64,000 nt of DNA, from positions 48,100,578-48,164,577 of the forward strand of contig OZ034971.1 in NCBI GenBank assembly GCA_964030785.1, written 5' to 3'. Within the stretch, counting starts at the first letter, position 1. Each line of letters begins with the position of its first letter. The notes below the pieces were generated by a model. It was not told the origin of the DNA. It ran no database searches and saw only the letters and a program-made list of their open reading frames with translations. Made by a program: the position numbers and the translations under genes. Source of the DNA: Siderastrea siderea. Its lineage: Eukaryota; Cnidaria; Anthozoa; Scleractinia; Rhizangiidae. Of this stretch, positions 12,616 through 26,375 are shown piece by piece.

Positions 12616-13118
12616 TAGGCTTGGATAAATTTTGCTCGTAAAATGGCTTATTCTGCCTGCCAGCAGTGCTCGTACAAATCGCTTATTCTGCTGGAAATTC
12701 TGCTTGGACACCCTTATTCTGCTCGGTACCTGAAAAATTTTCGGCCCTTCAGGCCTTATGCATTTTCGCAAATATGGAAGGGAGCCTGGGCCTAATCCCT
12801 AAATACTAATTAGATTTTCATTATGCGTAGCAAAATTGTAATTCATCGATCTTACTTTATATCACTAATATTAGACAAAACAATGAATCATGTGAGTGCG
12901 TTTCAGCTAATAATCACATTAATTACAAGGTAGTTTCCATTTGTTTTGCATTTAGTTTTCAGTTTTTCTTACAACTGTTGTGCATGTCATTAGTGACACT
13001 GATTTTCCGTTATTCTGCCCAAATTCTGCTCGAAAATGCCTTATTCTGCGGCAGAATGCTCACCTCAAAAATCGCTTATTTTGCTCGAAATTCTGCTGGC
13101 AGAATTTATCCAAGCCTA
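12616..13118. mobile_element. MITE-like element with TAGGCTTGGATAAATT ends
   Basis: Inverted ends TAGGCTTGGATAAATTTTGC (left) and its near-exact mirror at 13099-13118 bound about 503 bp. Inside both ends, short units of the type CTTATTCTGC and AAATTCTGCT recur several times. This looks like subterminal repeat structure, as in transposase-binding regions of non-autonomous elements. The flanks are both CG-rich (GCGCGA) but I cannot fix a target-site duplication. Confidence 0.65.
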
Positions 13119-15056
13119 CCGCGCGAGCTCTGAAATAACGGGAACTTAAGCGCGTGTCAGTGCCCGTTGGTTATTGCGAGAAGTAATTCAAATCAATTTT
13201 TCTAAAATGTAACGAGAGCTTTGAGTACGAAAAAAAAAACATTTCGAGACAAGGAATGAGAAATAAAACATGCCTAAACACAGAGCGGAAAAGAAAAATG
13301 AGCGATGTAGGGGATAGAATAAACACGAAATTTAGTAACTGAACAATACAATTGTGTCTGACCAGTTTTAGACCCATGCAGCGTCAGTTCAATAAGCTAA
13401 AATCACAATGTCATTGAGTCATGAAACTGCGTTACGGGCTTAAAGTGTTACTTAGACTATGTATCTCACAGGCTTAGACTTTGTATCTCACAGTGTTTTG
13501 CAGTGGAACATAAAAAATTCGGTAGTTATGTTGCTACAAGTTAAACACTGGCAACTTTGCTATGAAGCACAAAGTCATCTCCGTTGCATGTTAGATTTGC
13601 CGTTTTGAACAGTTACATCAAGAATTTTAAACGAATTCGGTTTGAGTTGGCTACAAGTGTACTTGTAAATCATAGTGAGGAAACTAGCCTGTTCTTTGAT
13701 TCTCGGAGTGTAGAGAGTCTGAAAAACCTGTGGATTGCAGGGGGTTGCGAGCACAGCATATATTAGCTATGAAGGTATGTTCGGCCCAAAAGTATAGTTG
13801 TGAGTCGTTTTCAGTCTGACGTAAGCTTAAGGCAAACACTTTGTCCATTTTAATTGGTTTGAAATCAAGTATGTTTTTCTCACTGGTCTGAAAAAGTATG
13901 TAGATTTTTGCCTTTTATACCTAAACACGGGGGAAAAATAGGGAAAAGCCAGCATGAACTTGAGGAGAGTGCGTTGTTTGAGCTCTGGGCACACACCCCC
14001 ACACAATATTTCGAGTGGTATCTCCTCTAGACAGAAAACAGAGAAAGAAACAACATTACTTACCATTACATATCGATTGACGCTACGTGTGGCAATATTT
14101 GCAGAGCGAACCTAGCCATGACAAATCACAAACTGTCTACAGCAAATTAATCTAAGCCACACACAGTACCTGGTGAATAACAAAACTGACAACTCGGGAT
14201 TGACAAAAAAAATTTATATTGTACGTAATCTGTATAGTCTATATTCTTTTTAGATAAGGATCAGTAATAATCTTCCTGTTTGCTTTGGTCTGGAATTTTT
14301 TTGGCGCATCTTATCTTTGTCATGCAAACTTGATCACGGTTAAAAAATGATCTCAAGAAATACCTACTTCAGTCAGACAAATCCCCATTTGTGTATGTAA
14401 TAATTTTCTACACAGACTGTTCCTTTTGCAGTTTATAGTTCCAAAATCATCTCGAGTTATGTTGATGCATGCATATTGTACTTTAAATGCACTCTATTTA
14501 TTATATGTCATGAGCTTAAAGGTAAAAATAAAATAGCAGTATTACCTTTTATAAAAACAACCAATATAACGCATTAACGTCGATTAGGAATAAACAGTAT
14601 GCTTGGCGAAAATCAAATCTGAAAGTCGGGGTAGATGGGCGAATACCGACATAGATTAACCTACATTTTATTTGCAAGGGGCGTCGGCAGGATTTTATTT
14701 TATAGTGAGGGGAAGGGTGTTCCTTTACGATCACTGAAAAGTCTACGGCTTATAATATTGAAAACTAGAGGTTCGGAAATGCTATTTTTAGCTTTTAGTA
14801 TCATACATGAAATACTTACCTGAAAAAAGTAAAATTTTACTTTCGCCTTTCTGCAACTCAGTTAATACAATCATCTCATCATTACAGAAAATTCAAGCAC
14901 GTTTAATCCAGCCCGGCAGCCCGTTATTACGGCTAGATTTTTACAGGCCGTTGGTGGCTGGCCGGAATAACAGATGGTTGCTGTTGTTCTTTGTTTTTGT
15001 TGTTCAGTTGTTATTGTTTTCACAAAAAGAACCTTCATTTTATGGTGCCGTTAGTT
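13119..15056. other. Intergenic DNA, nothing recognised
   Basis: No recognised exon. T-rich tracts at 14980-15040 open a low-complexity frame that I reject. Confidence 0.4.
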
Positions 15057-16400
15057 TTGTAATATTTGTGTGGTCATTCAGGTGAACACTTTAGAGTGTT
15101 ACATTCCTGTGGTCCTAATGTTTTGAGTCTCTGGGTAAGCCCTCATAATCAAAGCTGGCCTTTCAAGTAAATGCTATTCAAAGGTTTTTCACTTTACATG
15201 CGATGCATATCTTGAAATAGTCTTTTAATTCTGGCAGGAACTCTTTAGAGTAAAAGAGTCAATACTCCGAAGAACGCGAGGGCATCGTTTGTTCACTTTG
15301 TTTTTGTTGTTTGTTATTGTTTTAATTAAAACTTATATTTTTGTTTTGTTCAGTTGAAAAAAGAATACTGTGATAATTCAAGTAAACACTTTTGAATGGT
15401 ACATTCCGGTGGTCCTAATGCTTTGAGTCCCAAGGTGAAGCCCTTACAATCAAAGCTAGCCTCTCAAGTAAAAGCTATTCAAAGGTTCTTCACTTAACAT
15501 GCGATGTTGTTGTTTGTGTGTTATTGTTTTAATCAAAACGTATATTTTTAGAGTGGTGCTTTTTTTAACATTCAGTTGAAAAATGAATAGTGTACATGTG
15601 ATAATTCAAGTAAACACTTTGAAGTGTTACATTCCTGTGGTCCTAATACTTTGAGTCTCTGGGTGAAGCCCTTACAATCAAAGCTGGCCTTTCAAGTAAA
15701 AGCTATTCAAAGGGTCTTCATTTTACATGCGATGTCATTTTGCAGAGTCTTTCAATTCTGAGTTCAGCCACTCTCTAAAGCAAAAGAAACACTTCACCCC
15801 TAGCAAGCCCGAGGAACGCGAGGGCTCCGTTTGCTGTTTGTTATTGTTTTAATTAAAACGTATATTTTTATAGTGGGGTCAGTTTTTTTTTTACATTCAG
15901 TTGAAAAAGAATAGTGTGATAATTCAAGTAAACACTTATGAGTGGTACATTCCCCTGGTCGTAACACTGAGTCTCCTAAAGCCCTTTTGATTAAGTGAAA
16001 GCCACTCAAAGGTACTTCGCTTTACATGCGATAAAATCACTTTGCATGGAGAAATTTGGAATTTAAAAAAACTTTTTCTTTCAATACAATTATAGGTGAG
16101 TAGGAGTCGATACTCCACTAGTGCCTTTAGTTGTTTATCTTTGTGGTTTGTTATTGTTTAAATAAAAACCTGCAATTTTAATATTTTGCAAAAAGGAAAT
16201 AGTGTGATGATTCAAGTGAGCACTTTTGAGTGATACATTCCTGGGGTCCTAATGCTTTGGGTCCCCGGTGAGGCTTTTATAGTTAAAGCTGACAATTTAA
16301 GTAAAACCTATTCAAAGGTACTTCGCTATACATGCGATGGTATTTTGCAAAGTAAAATTTGGAATTAAAAAGAAAACGTTTTCTTTCAATTCTCACTTTA
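15057..16400. repeat. Divergent tandem repeat, five units of about 230-320 bp
   Basis: The block AACACTTTnnAGTGnTACATTCC-n-GGTCCTAATGCTTTGAGTC recurs with its ACATTCC at 15101, 15401, 15629, 15947 and 16235. Each unit continues with AAAGCTGGCCTTTCAAGTAA, ATTCAAAGG, ACATGCGATG and a TTGTTATTGTTTTAAT spacer. Spacing is 300, 228, 318 and 288 bp, so units differ by indels. In units 1 and 3 the opening block forms a small hairpin (AACACT/AGTGTT). There is no open frame across units, so this is a minisatellite or duplicated regulatory or RNA unit. Confidence 0.85.
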
Positions 16401-18734
16401 GTCACTCTTTAGTAGAAGAGTTTATTTAATGAGAAGGAACGTAAGATTACGAACATGCCGTGCGCGACATTTCGAGTATTTTCGTCGCAAACCGTGCTTA
16501 GAGATGTCATGCAGATCGGTTTAAAACAATGTCGGCTGAATAGTATGTATGTTGACCTTGTAGGTTAAACTGAAAGGAGAATTTTTATTAATGCACGATA
16601 TCTTTTTGACCTTGTTTTCCCAAAATTTTGTACTTAAAAACAGACTTTGTACATTTAAAAAGAAGTAAGAGAGACCTACAGTTGTATGTGTTAGCACTGC
16701 TACCGTGCATGCGCTTTGACTGACCGTTTTGGTCCAATCAGAATTCAAGGGTCGGTTTTTCTGGCAGCTAACCTGGAGTTCTGATTGGTTAATCTATTAC
16801 GATGAAAGTATGCGAATTAATTGAGAGAGCGGTCACGCGTTTTGGAGTCGCCAGAGCTGTAAGCAAAGTTATCTGAATAACATACTGAGGTATTCAGGTT
16901 ATCTGCTAAAATCTTACCGCAGCCTTTTTTCCCCTTAAATATCGTGTTTATTCCTGACCAGTGAACGTGTATGGAGGGTCTTTAATCTCACGGCATTTTT
17001 ATAATTTGACAGTCAGCAGGCTGAATTAAACACTAAACTTTCAAACACAATACACACCATGTATAAACTGATCGAGATGTCTTAGAAGATTTCAGTCTTC
17101 CGACTGTTTCCCTACATGTGGTTATAAAAAAAAAAAACTTGGGAGCGAGAAATATCACGTTTCTAGGATTTGGTAAACAATAACAGCTGCGTGACTATCA
17201 TGACTAACGATAAGATTTGGTTTCGCTCCAGCACTAAACTAATAAACCAAAACAATTAGTTTAGAAAAACGGTGAAGTATTAATAGGTTAAGTATTTCAG
17301 TTGCGTGTTCATTATGTGTAGCTTCCAGCAGTGGTAAACTAAAAAGAGAGGAAAATTCACTGCTGTAAGGTTCAAAAGAAAAGTGAATTTTTGGCATGGT
17401 TTTCGCAAGCCCCCTACACAGAAACCTCGCGAAATCTACATTTCAGTGATTTTTGGAACAGCAGTTTCCAAAAAGTGAATACTATTTTAAAAAGTAATAT
17501 TTTTGAGCAGTAAAAAAACATTTCCTGTTTGAAAGACAGGCTTTTTTAAGCGCGTGTACCCAGCAAGACTTTGAGGATACCTCACGAAAATAGAGAAGGC
17601 TTCTTGTTCAACGCAATAAGCGACAAAAAAACATATTTAGTCTGATGTCTGGTTGAGCGAATGAGAGGTCAGGGAAGACAATGATCAGTCCGAAGGCACT
17701 GAATCTAGACCTCGACAAAAAACGTAGTTTTTGTCTAGCATTTGTTTGATAATGGGGATTTGTGGCGGACTGTCTATTTAGATTATCACAATTGACCAAT
17801 TAAAATGGTATTAGCATTTGGACTGAATTGCACAAAAGCAAAGCAGGTTAACTCCTATTCGCGAGTTCATGCAACAGGGGATAACGATAAGGAGCTTACG
17901 AGGGATAGGACGGGCAGAGAATCGAGACGGGATTTAATTAGTTCTTAAGTTGGATACCAGCAAATAAAGAAATAACAACTATAGTCTATACAACCGGCGT
18001 ACCGCAACTGGCTGGGTAGGTGTGTAACATGTTAAAAACTCATAAGTCGTACATACCGTATATGGTCTTCAGTGCGACACAGCAAAGGCTTGGATGCAAC
18101 TACGCCTCATAAGGAATTATTTGTTGTTTTAGTGGAGCATATATAAACAAGATCAGACGAGCCTCTGATCGGGAGTCTCAGTGTGAAATGAAAAGATTCA
18201 CGCCGCTTTGCCATAACATTTTCAACGGGTGTTATCCAGCTTGGAATGGCTAAAATGTCTGCATGTTCTTAAAGCCTTTTCCCTCTCAAGTAAGGGATTT
18301 GCTTCAGCACAGCTTGACTGTCGATTTCGAGGTCAATTTCCAGACCATCCATGTCACAACTATAATTAATAGCCTTGCTGGTTGATTCGAGAATAGGCTC
18401 CCAAATAGTTTTGTTTCCTCACGAATAGTAAAGTTTAAATTGCATGCCCTTCCTGTTTTTCTTTGTTTTCTCATAAGAATTTTCGATTCCGATTTTTGAA
18501 GGGAATCAGTCCCAAATCACGCTCAGGAGCACCCAACGGCTGGTTTCGGTGAATATCTGTTCTTAATTGCGATGAAAAACTTGATTTTTCTTTGGTAAAA
18601 TATCTTCTCAAACTCATTAATAACTCATAAAGAGAAAGCAAAGAAAATCACTACCGTGACGGTGGTTGAATACCTGATCTTAATTAGCATAAAATATTGC
18701 AAACTTTTGCTTTGAATTTCTCCAAGAATTATGA
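16401..18734. other. Intergenic DNA, nothing recognised
   Basis: No recognised exon, RNA gene or paired repeat. Confidence 0.4.
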
Positions 18735-18914
18735 ATGGTTTGAGATGCCATATCAAAACTCGAAAGAGTGTTTCATCAGGTATCCAAACACCTCGAAGTC
18801 GGTTTACAAAAAACTCGGCTGTGCCTCATTTTTTCAACCACTTCTCGGTTTTTGGATATCCCGATAAAACACTCTTTCTCGTGTTTGATGTATAAATATA
18901 TTACATCTCAAACT
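18735..18914. mobile_element. Foldback MITE-like repeat
   Basis: The left arm GGTTTGAGATG...ATCAAAACTCGAAAGAGTGT and GGTATCCAAA are mirrored on the right by TTTGGATATCC, AAAACACTCTTTCTCG, GTTTGATGT and ACATCTCAAACT. The arms are about 75 bp and diverged. There is no coding capacity, and the target duplication is unclear. Confidence 0.6.
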
Positions 18915-21900
18915 TCCTCGACATTGCAAAGTTAATTCCTTTTGTGTTTAAGTTGACGAAAAGTGCCGTTTAGAAGGCGAAATAAGGTCAGCTAGGATTT
19001 TCTGAAAGTCAAAAGCAGCTCTCAAATTCGGAGATAAGATTCCGCTTGTTAAACTTTTCTGTGACTTAAATTTCCAGCTAAAAAATTCGAACAGATCAAA
19101 CTGTGTTAGCTGCACAAATCTTGATCCCTTTTAAAAGTCATTTAAGTTATCTGGAAAAACGGCTTTCTTATATATTTTACTTAAATTTTCCCGTTGGGTG
19201 CCCCTAACGTATAGTATAATTCCTTCTCGTTTTCTTCACGTTTTCGTAACAATTTTGACTGATTTTGGACAAATCTTGTCAATCGTATCTTCCTCCATTA
19301 AAAAGGATATCTCTAAACTTAAAAATGTAAAACACACCTGAACAAGCGAAGACGTCTCGCCGTGATGTGTCGCAAGTGCTGAGCTGAGTTGAACTGAAAC
19401 GAGCATCCAAGACTCTGACTGTAAAGAATTCCTCAACCAAAAATGATTGTAGGAGACAAACAGTCTCAATAGCTTCAAAAGCTCTGCTTTCTGTTTTCTA
19501 ATCTTTGGCATTATGACTTCAATTTGAAGTTAGCCCACTTGCTTAATTTACAAATTGTGACCTTCAATTTCCAGGTCAGTATTTATCTTTCAGTTTAATC
19601 CAACTTGCGTTCACTCTCATGACTGCCTAATATCAAACTTGAAAAAGGTAGCAACGTAACAAAGCGCTCAATGGTTTTTATTTGAGTGGTCACACTTTAG
19701 GAGATCATTCTGAGGTTCAAAAGTTAAAGCCGCCTTGTAAAACACAATAAAGAGCACCACAGCAAAGTAATGCTCAAACACATTGTAAGAATAAGTGAAC
19801 TGATCAACATACGCTATAGAACCGCTAACGCAGGAAAGTACTGCATGCGCGGCTCAATTGCTTTCGTTTGAATTGTTTTGTTTATGTTATGACTAATCGT
19901 AAATGAAAGGGTCACTTCAGCTTTCGTTGTTTTATAATATTACAGTAATAGCCCCACCAAACAGGCCAGTACCGCTACAGCCCGGGAGAGTTAAATATGA
20001 AGAGATTTTGATCACATTTTTCAGCGGCTGGACTCATTGTACATGCTCAGTTGAGAATTTCGTTTAAAGATGAAAACGTACTGTAAGTTAGACCGATGCC
20101 GGTGATGTCACGTCGGACCAACCACAAAAACCGTAAACAAAGCAATGAACCAATCAGAGCCCGAAGTAAAGATAAGCAGCCGCTGTTGAGCGCCGGAAAA
20201 TACTGCATGTGAGCCACTCACTTATTCTTAATTCTAATCGGTTCGTTGCATGATTTTGTTCTGTAGCTTTACTAACAAGACAGCTGTCCCGATTGCTACT
20301 TTTCTTTTCTTTGTTGCTTTATTTTCATTAGGTGAAAAGGAAAGCAATACCTACAGGTGCAGTCGTTACCATACACATAAAAAAGGACAATCTGTTGTGA
20401 TCCTTCGATGGCTCACAACTCTTGCGGGACTGAAAAAACTTCTTCCCCTGCTAAAGTAAGATTTAGCAGGACCTCGATTGAGCAATTTTTTTAGCTTGTT
20501 GTTATTTCTTTGGCCTGAATTTACCTTTGATAAGTTATCTTAATTGAAATCGTGAAGTTTTCGAACACAATTGCTGCTTTCATTACTCGTCTATTATAGA
20601 AATATATTTTTCCTCGATGTCAGTTTTACGCAGAAACAAAAAGAACAAAAAAAGAAGCTCTTTGTTTGCTACGGGGCTAGCCTACATAACTCACGATCAG
20701 ACTGCGCGATTGCAGATTAAAATGAAAGGAACCATGCATGTATATATCGATGCTAAAAAAAGGCATAAATAGAGATAGAGGGATAATACGACTTGCAATT
20801 GAGAAATAGCAAACGACTAATATTCGTGAGAAATGTTTAATATCTGGTTTTCTCAAAATGTTTTACAGATTTTTTATACTCGTTTCTTGGCGGGAAATGA
20901 GTGCTTTTCTACTATATCGTGTGACGACGCAAAAAATAGATATCTTTTAAAAGTCGATTTAGATTTATTTGAAAAGTGACGGAAAGGGAACGAAGGTCCA
21001 CTCTTAAATTTTCGACAGCATAGCTTTATACCGCAGAAAACATCCTCGCGTTATGAGCATGTGTTTTTAGTATATTTACAAACGAATTTGGCGTTTACCC
21101 TTCCTCTTGAAATCATCACTGGTGACAAAATCTCAGATGAAAAGAGAGAACGAGTCAGATCTCTAAGGGTTTCCAGCCTACGGTAATTGATGAAACAAGA
21201 AGTGATATTGAATATTGTACAGTTGCGCAAACTTCTGATATATGACCATAGCCGAACGAGAAAAGTATAGCGTACTAAAGAGGTGGCGTTGCCGAGCCCC
21301 TACGCCTCTGCAAATCATATGACGCCCACAAAAATACTTATTTATTTTATTGCAAGAGTTTTTAAAAAAGTTCAAACTGAAAAAAATATATGTCAAATTT
21401 TATTTTGCGAAATATTGAAAAACTAATAGTACCAGAGGAAGGAACTTCTGATCAGTAGCTTACAGTTGAATGATCAAACTTTTGGGTTACCGCATCCACA
21501 AACACATACTGAGTCCTTGTACAGCACAATAAATGGACCTCTGCAAAGTACTGTTCCGTTCCTTTCATTTAGATTAGTAAATGAGCACATTAAGATTTTC
21601 ATCTACGGTGTAAAAGATTAGAACATATTATATTTTGTATGCCAGAAGCTAACGAATGGCATTTGTCTCGTTATTGTGTTTCAACGGGCAAAATAGACCA
21701 TTACGTGGATTTTGCTGCTAGTGTGCACAACAAAAAGCATCTGATATCGCAAAAATTACTTTTGATTTTAATTAGAATGGTCTAACTTCAATGTCTTTGA
21801 CCATATCTTAAACAGGCCATCGATCTTTGCCGTTAAAACGGAAAGATTCAGTCTGTGGGCTAAAACCACTGCACACAAGTGGAAAAGAGTTTCTGAATGC

Positions 21901-24898
21901 TAACTTCCTTGCGTGGCACAAGACTCATTAGTTAAAATCAACGCCTGTCAGTTAATTCTTATTTTTGAGATAACTAACTCAGTGTCCTGAATTGACCAGT
22001 TCTACAAGAACAAAAGCCGAAACTTCAGTTCAAGTCCACGTGTTGCAAAACCAGTGACTGAGTTGGCTTTATATGCTAGTTAATGAATTTTCTGACTCTT
22101 TATCCACTACTATTTGCGTAATTGGATTTCGCCAAATACATCAGTTGAGGCCTGTTTGTAAACCATTTTCCGATGTGGATGTAAATATAATTTCATGACA
22201 AAGAAATTTTTTTAATTGATTCAAAAATCGCTGTCAGCAGTTGATCGAGACTGGAATGATTTTTCCATGAGTCGGCAATCTTGCTGGAAGTTAAATGATT
22301 GAGGACAAGCTAGGACAGTTACGCCATCAAAGGTATTGAGACAGCAAGATTCTAAACATTACCACGTTCGAAGATTCATCTTTCATTCACTCTTTAAAAG
22401 TTGTCAGAATATTATTTGAGTATATACTTTATAAAGAGGGACTAAGTCGGTAAATGATTTAGAAGATAGTACGTACGTATTTCGATTAAATATTATGTCA
22501 GATGACTCAAATAATCAATGCTTTAGTTAGTTAAGTTAATACCACAAAGAGCTTGGCGTTATAGATAGAGCATCACAGTACAAGTATTCCTTGAAAGACC
22601 TCTCCAGGTCACCATCATTAACAGAACTGTTATAATAATAGCTTGAAAGGGCATTTGAAACAAACATCTAGTTCAGTTTACTTACCAAGCAGCGTCGAAC
22701 TTCAGATCACGAATGCGATGGAACTAAAGTAAGGCCAAATTAAGGCTTGAAATTGTACCCGTTTACGCAAACGAAACTCGCCGTCTAGCCAGTCGATTGG
22801 AGACGAAATTACACGAATTTCAACAATTAAGGCCCACCCTATAGCAATGAAAATAACTTAAGTCGCCTTTACGCTCTCAATATAACACTTCGTGCTTAAG
22901 TCGCGAGCAGCTTTGTCGCGTCAATATATTTATAGGCTGCAAAGACATCCCACATAACCGCGAATGAAAAGTATAACGTCAAAAAGCGTGAATTTGTCTG
23001 GTTTTGGCCATACATAACCGTTTATCCAGATAAAGTGAAAAGTTATTGATATTACAGCTTGTAACCGGTTATTGCTCTTCAAAGTTGAGGTTAAAATAAA
23101 TAAAATAAAGGAAAGATGTAAGAAGTTCTACAAAATATTTTTGAAGTGCTAATCTGGCACGGTAAACAGCTTACTAAACACTGTGACTACAAAAAGGCTA
23201 ATTTGAGGATTAAAAGACAACATAAATAAAGAATAAAGATAAACAAAGCATGGATAGACTTTTGGTTGCCCACACCTAGCTACGGAGGTGCCGAGGAGTC
23301 ACGTATGAATATACTAGCCGCCCTATTGAGTTAACTATCATATCCTCCTTGAAGTCTTTACTTCTGTTGATCTTCTACTATGATTTCCTTATTCTAATTA
23401 CCCATCTGCTTGACATATTTTAATGAGCATTGATTAATCATTAATTGATCATGTTGATCACACTTGTGACAAGTTGGGGTTCAAATACTCCTGTCTCCAG
23501 AATTTAATCCCTCGGCACCTAGTCGGATCGTTTCGGTCGCCTGACCTGGTTGGAGGGCCCAGTAAGCCAGCCCATACATGTTTTCATGAAGGTAACAGTA
23601 GCCGGTAAGTACGGAGAAGAGGATTTCTTTGCCTTGCCTAATACTTTTCTTCTTAGGAATCCGATTAGACGAAACGGTAGTCTACAGAAATGTTTCTGTA
23701 ATGATGTAACCCTCAGACTACATATGCTAAGAAAAAGGAAAAAACGAAATTCTGAGTCAGATTTCCGCGAAGGATTCCCATTAGAAAAAAAAAACCAACT
23801 CAGCTAACCATAGCCAGCCACCCGCTTGGTTTGGAATCTCAACAAGTTTTAAATATACTGTTTCTGTATATTTTGGGTTCAATTAGCAACACATTTTGGG
23901 TTTTCAGGGTTAAACCGATTTTGTTCAGGTAAAAGCTACAAAGTAATCCCAAAAAATAAAACGGCGACGGCGATTTCAGTTAAGACCATTTCTCGCCCTA
24001 GTTGTCTTATAACTGCTATAAAGGTAAGGAAATCTAGTTAATATGTCGTTTCACAGCAAGACCCTTGTTTATGTAGACTACGAAATTCTCGGCGTGTTCC
24101 ATGTACACTTAATCGCTCTGATGAGATCCAGCTCGTGCGGCCCATTTGTACAAAAAGTAATCCCCAAAAGCGATAAACTGGGAGACGGGTGCCTAAAAGC
24201 CTTGTTATACAGCAACGGCGAGTCAATCTTAATCACTGAGGTCGCTTCTCATGCAGACAAAGTTTTGTTTATGTAGACTATGAGATGCTTTGTGTGCGCT
24301 CTTGTGTTTCCCTTTCTCGCTCGACTATCGACTACGTCCTTGAAAGAAAGAGTACCGGCTTAAAGCCGGTGTACTTTATAGGCGATGTTACTGCTGCACA
24401 AGCCGAGAGTTTTTCAGTGTTCAAGCGTGATTCCCCAGCTAAGATTCTAGTACCCAGACCAAGCCCTGGGAACGAGGTTGTACCCCAAAAGAAAATTCAA
24501 ATGTATGCTTTGCCATAAATACACGTCAGCGTCTGATGAGAAAAGAAAGCCGGAAGTCTAAGAAAGACGAGAAAACAAGCGGGATTTTCAAGGTGGCGGG
24601 GAGAGGGAGATACAGGAAAACATTTCGTTATGATTCGAGTACACTGCCAAACAAAAATGTAAATGATTTATTGGAGAACTTGCAAAGTGTATGTGTGCGT
24701 ATGGGGAGGGTGGGGGGGCAGGGTGGGTGAAAACCTGTAGAAGTGAGGGCGGGAAGTCCTGGACCCGAAGAAATAGGCAAACACCTTGCTGGCGGGAGCG
24801 ACCAGGCAATGGGTGGTAACTGGGATTAAAGAATGCAGGAACGGAAAGTTAAGACTCCCTATCCCCCACCCCTGAGGGTGGGGCTTAAGCCCTTACAT
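18915..24898. other. Gene-poor intergenic region
   Basis: About 6 kb without a convincing exon on either strand. Small points seen: a GTTTATGTAGACTA block repeated near 24066 and 24267, a palindrome ACCGGCTT-A-AAGCCGGT near 24355, and a CCCTGGGAACGAGGTTG repeat piece near 24465 that recurs at 55717-55772. Confidence 0.4.
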
Positions 24899-25174
24899 CA
24901 GGGTCTGGAAGGGTGGGTCCTGATCCCGCATTCCGCTTCTTTTCCACGAGAATCCCGCATCCCGCACTTTTTTCATCGCTATCCCGAATCCCATTTTTTC
25001 TTTCCCAAAAATACATTAAAAAAGACTAATTTCTGCAAAAGCTAATAACAACAACACTTGCGCTTTATTTGCATGACCATAAAACATTACAGTATTGCAA
25101 AAGCATAAGATAATATATAATAACAATAATTACAATAAAAAGTCATTAAACAAAACTAATCAAATAATCACTGA

Positions 25175-26073
25175 TCAAGAATTTGACAATAATTTGTCTC
25201 TCATTTCAAAACAGGACGATATAAACTGCACTAATTGCATATTAATATAATAGTCAGTGGAGTTCATTAATTGCACAATCAAGGTTGAAATTGATAGCTG
25301 CTTGGGGTTCGAAATTACATGATCTATTTTACTGAAAAAGTTGTCTCTAAGTGATGAATATCTTGGACAATGAAATAGAAAATGGGTTTCATCTTCAACA
25401 TTATGCCCACAAATAGTGCATAGTCTGTCACTTCTGGGGACATTGTTATATCTTCCTGTTTCAATCAGGAGTTTGTGATTACTTATTCTTAGTTTCACAA
25501 GCGTTTTTCGATTGGGATTTTTTCTAGTCAAATGTAAATAAGGCGAAGGTGTATAACTGTCTTTAATAGTATTATAAAATTCTAGTTTTGGAGAATTACA
25601 AAGAGAATGTTTCCAATAAGCGATATATTTCTTTTTCATTTGATCTACAAGGTACGTTATCTTAGTGTCATCTAAAGTGTCATGATTAAAGTTAAAGGGA
25701 ATGTCATAATAATTGAGCATATTTATAACACTGGAATAGAAACTATTTTTACCATTACAGTGCAAATCTGTTGACATTATCAGTGATTGCACGACGAAGG
25801 AGTTTTGATCTTTATTTTGAAGATAACTTATGTACTTAAGAATTCGCTTATTTATATCAAAGGTTAAAGGGAAGCGACCCATTTCAGCCCGGCATGCAAT
25901 ATTAGATGCCTTGTTATTAACTTGTAAGTAGCGTTTGCAAAATTGTAAGTGACTTTTTTCAATTGGTGAAGTGTCCCAAGACTTGAAATCTGATTTAGCA
26001 AAGACACCCCAGGCTTCGCTATTATAAGTCAAAATGGGTGAAATCATCGTGTCGAAAATTTTGCAAGCAAGAG
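25175..26073 (-). pseudogene. 5'-truncated LINE ORF2, C-terminal part
   Basis: An open frame of about 290 codons from the ATG at 26047 continues in frame upstream to about 26073, where homology is cut off. It starts with ISPILTYNSEAWG, the conserved segment after the reverse transcriptase thumb, and ends with a C-terminal C-x2-C...H-x4-C-type finger (LCTIC ... THFLFHC). Both are typical of non-LTR retrotransposon ORF2 tails. The catalytic RT motifs and endonuclease are absent, so it cannot move by itself, although this part lacks stops and so looks fairly young. It interrupts the CAGGG element at 24899-26375. Confidence 0.8.
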
Positions 26074-26113
26074 AGGGTTAAGATGGGTTAAGAGGGTTAA
26101 GAGGGTTAAGATG
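26074..26113. repeat. (GGGTTAAGA)n short tandem repeat at the LINE breakpoint
   Basis: About four copies of a 9-bp unit (GGGTTAAGA, one copy GGGTTAAGAT) start where LINE homology ends. On the minus strand this reads TTAACCCTC repeats. It is probably junction slippage or filler. Confidence 0.75.
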
Positions 26114-26375
26114 TAGATTGGCCCTTTCGATTGATATTTTGCGCTCGCCTAGTTGATTCGCTTTTGCCGCTATAACGTTTATTTGGTCTTGACGTCTTCC
26201 CGAATTCCCGACAGACAGGCAACAAAATCCCGCACCCCGTGCCCAGATTTTGGCAAATCTCGCTTCCCTGGTTGCAGTCAAATCCCGAATCCCGTCAAGA
26301 TATTTTGCGTTTTCCCGAATCCCGCACCGTATTTTGGTCAAATCCCGGATCCCGAGAAAACCCTTCCAGACCCTG

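Larger units (their letters stand above)
24899..26375. mobile_element. CAGGG-ended hAT-like element with 6-bp TSD, split by a LINE
   Basis: The ends are CAGGGTCTGGAAGGGT at 24899 and its exact mirror ACCCTTCCAGACCCTG at 26360-26375. They are flanked by a perfect 6-bp duplication TTACAT (24893-24898 and 26376-26381). Inside both ends lie degenerate AATCCCGAATCCCG repeats (about 24925-24995 and 26175-26355). A LINE 3' fragment occupies the middle. CAGGG ends with 5-8 bp duplications are typical of hAT elements; 6 bp points to a subgroup. No transposase is present. Confidence 0.85.

Noticed and set aside
15057..16400. CRISPR-like array
   Set aside because: Repeats are long, divergent and unevenly spaced, the host is eukaryotic, and no cas gene is present.
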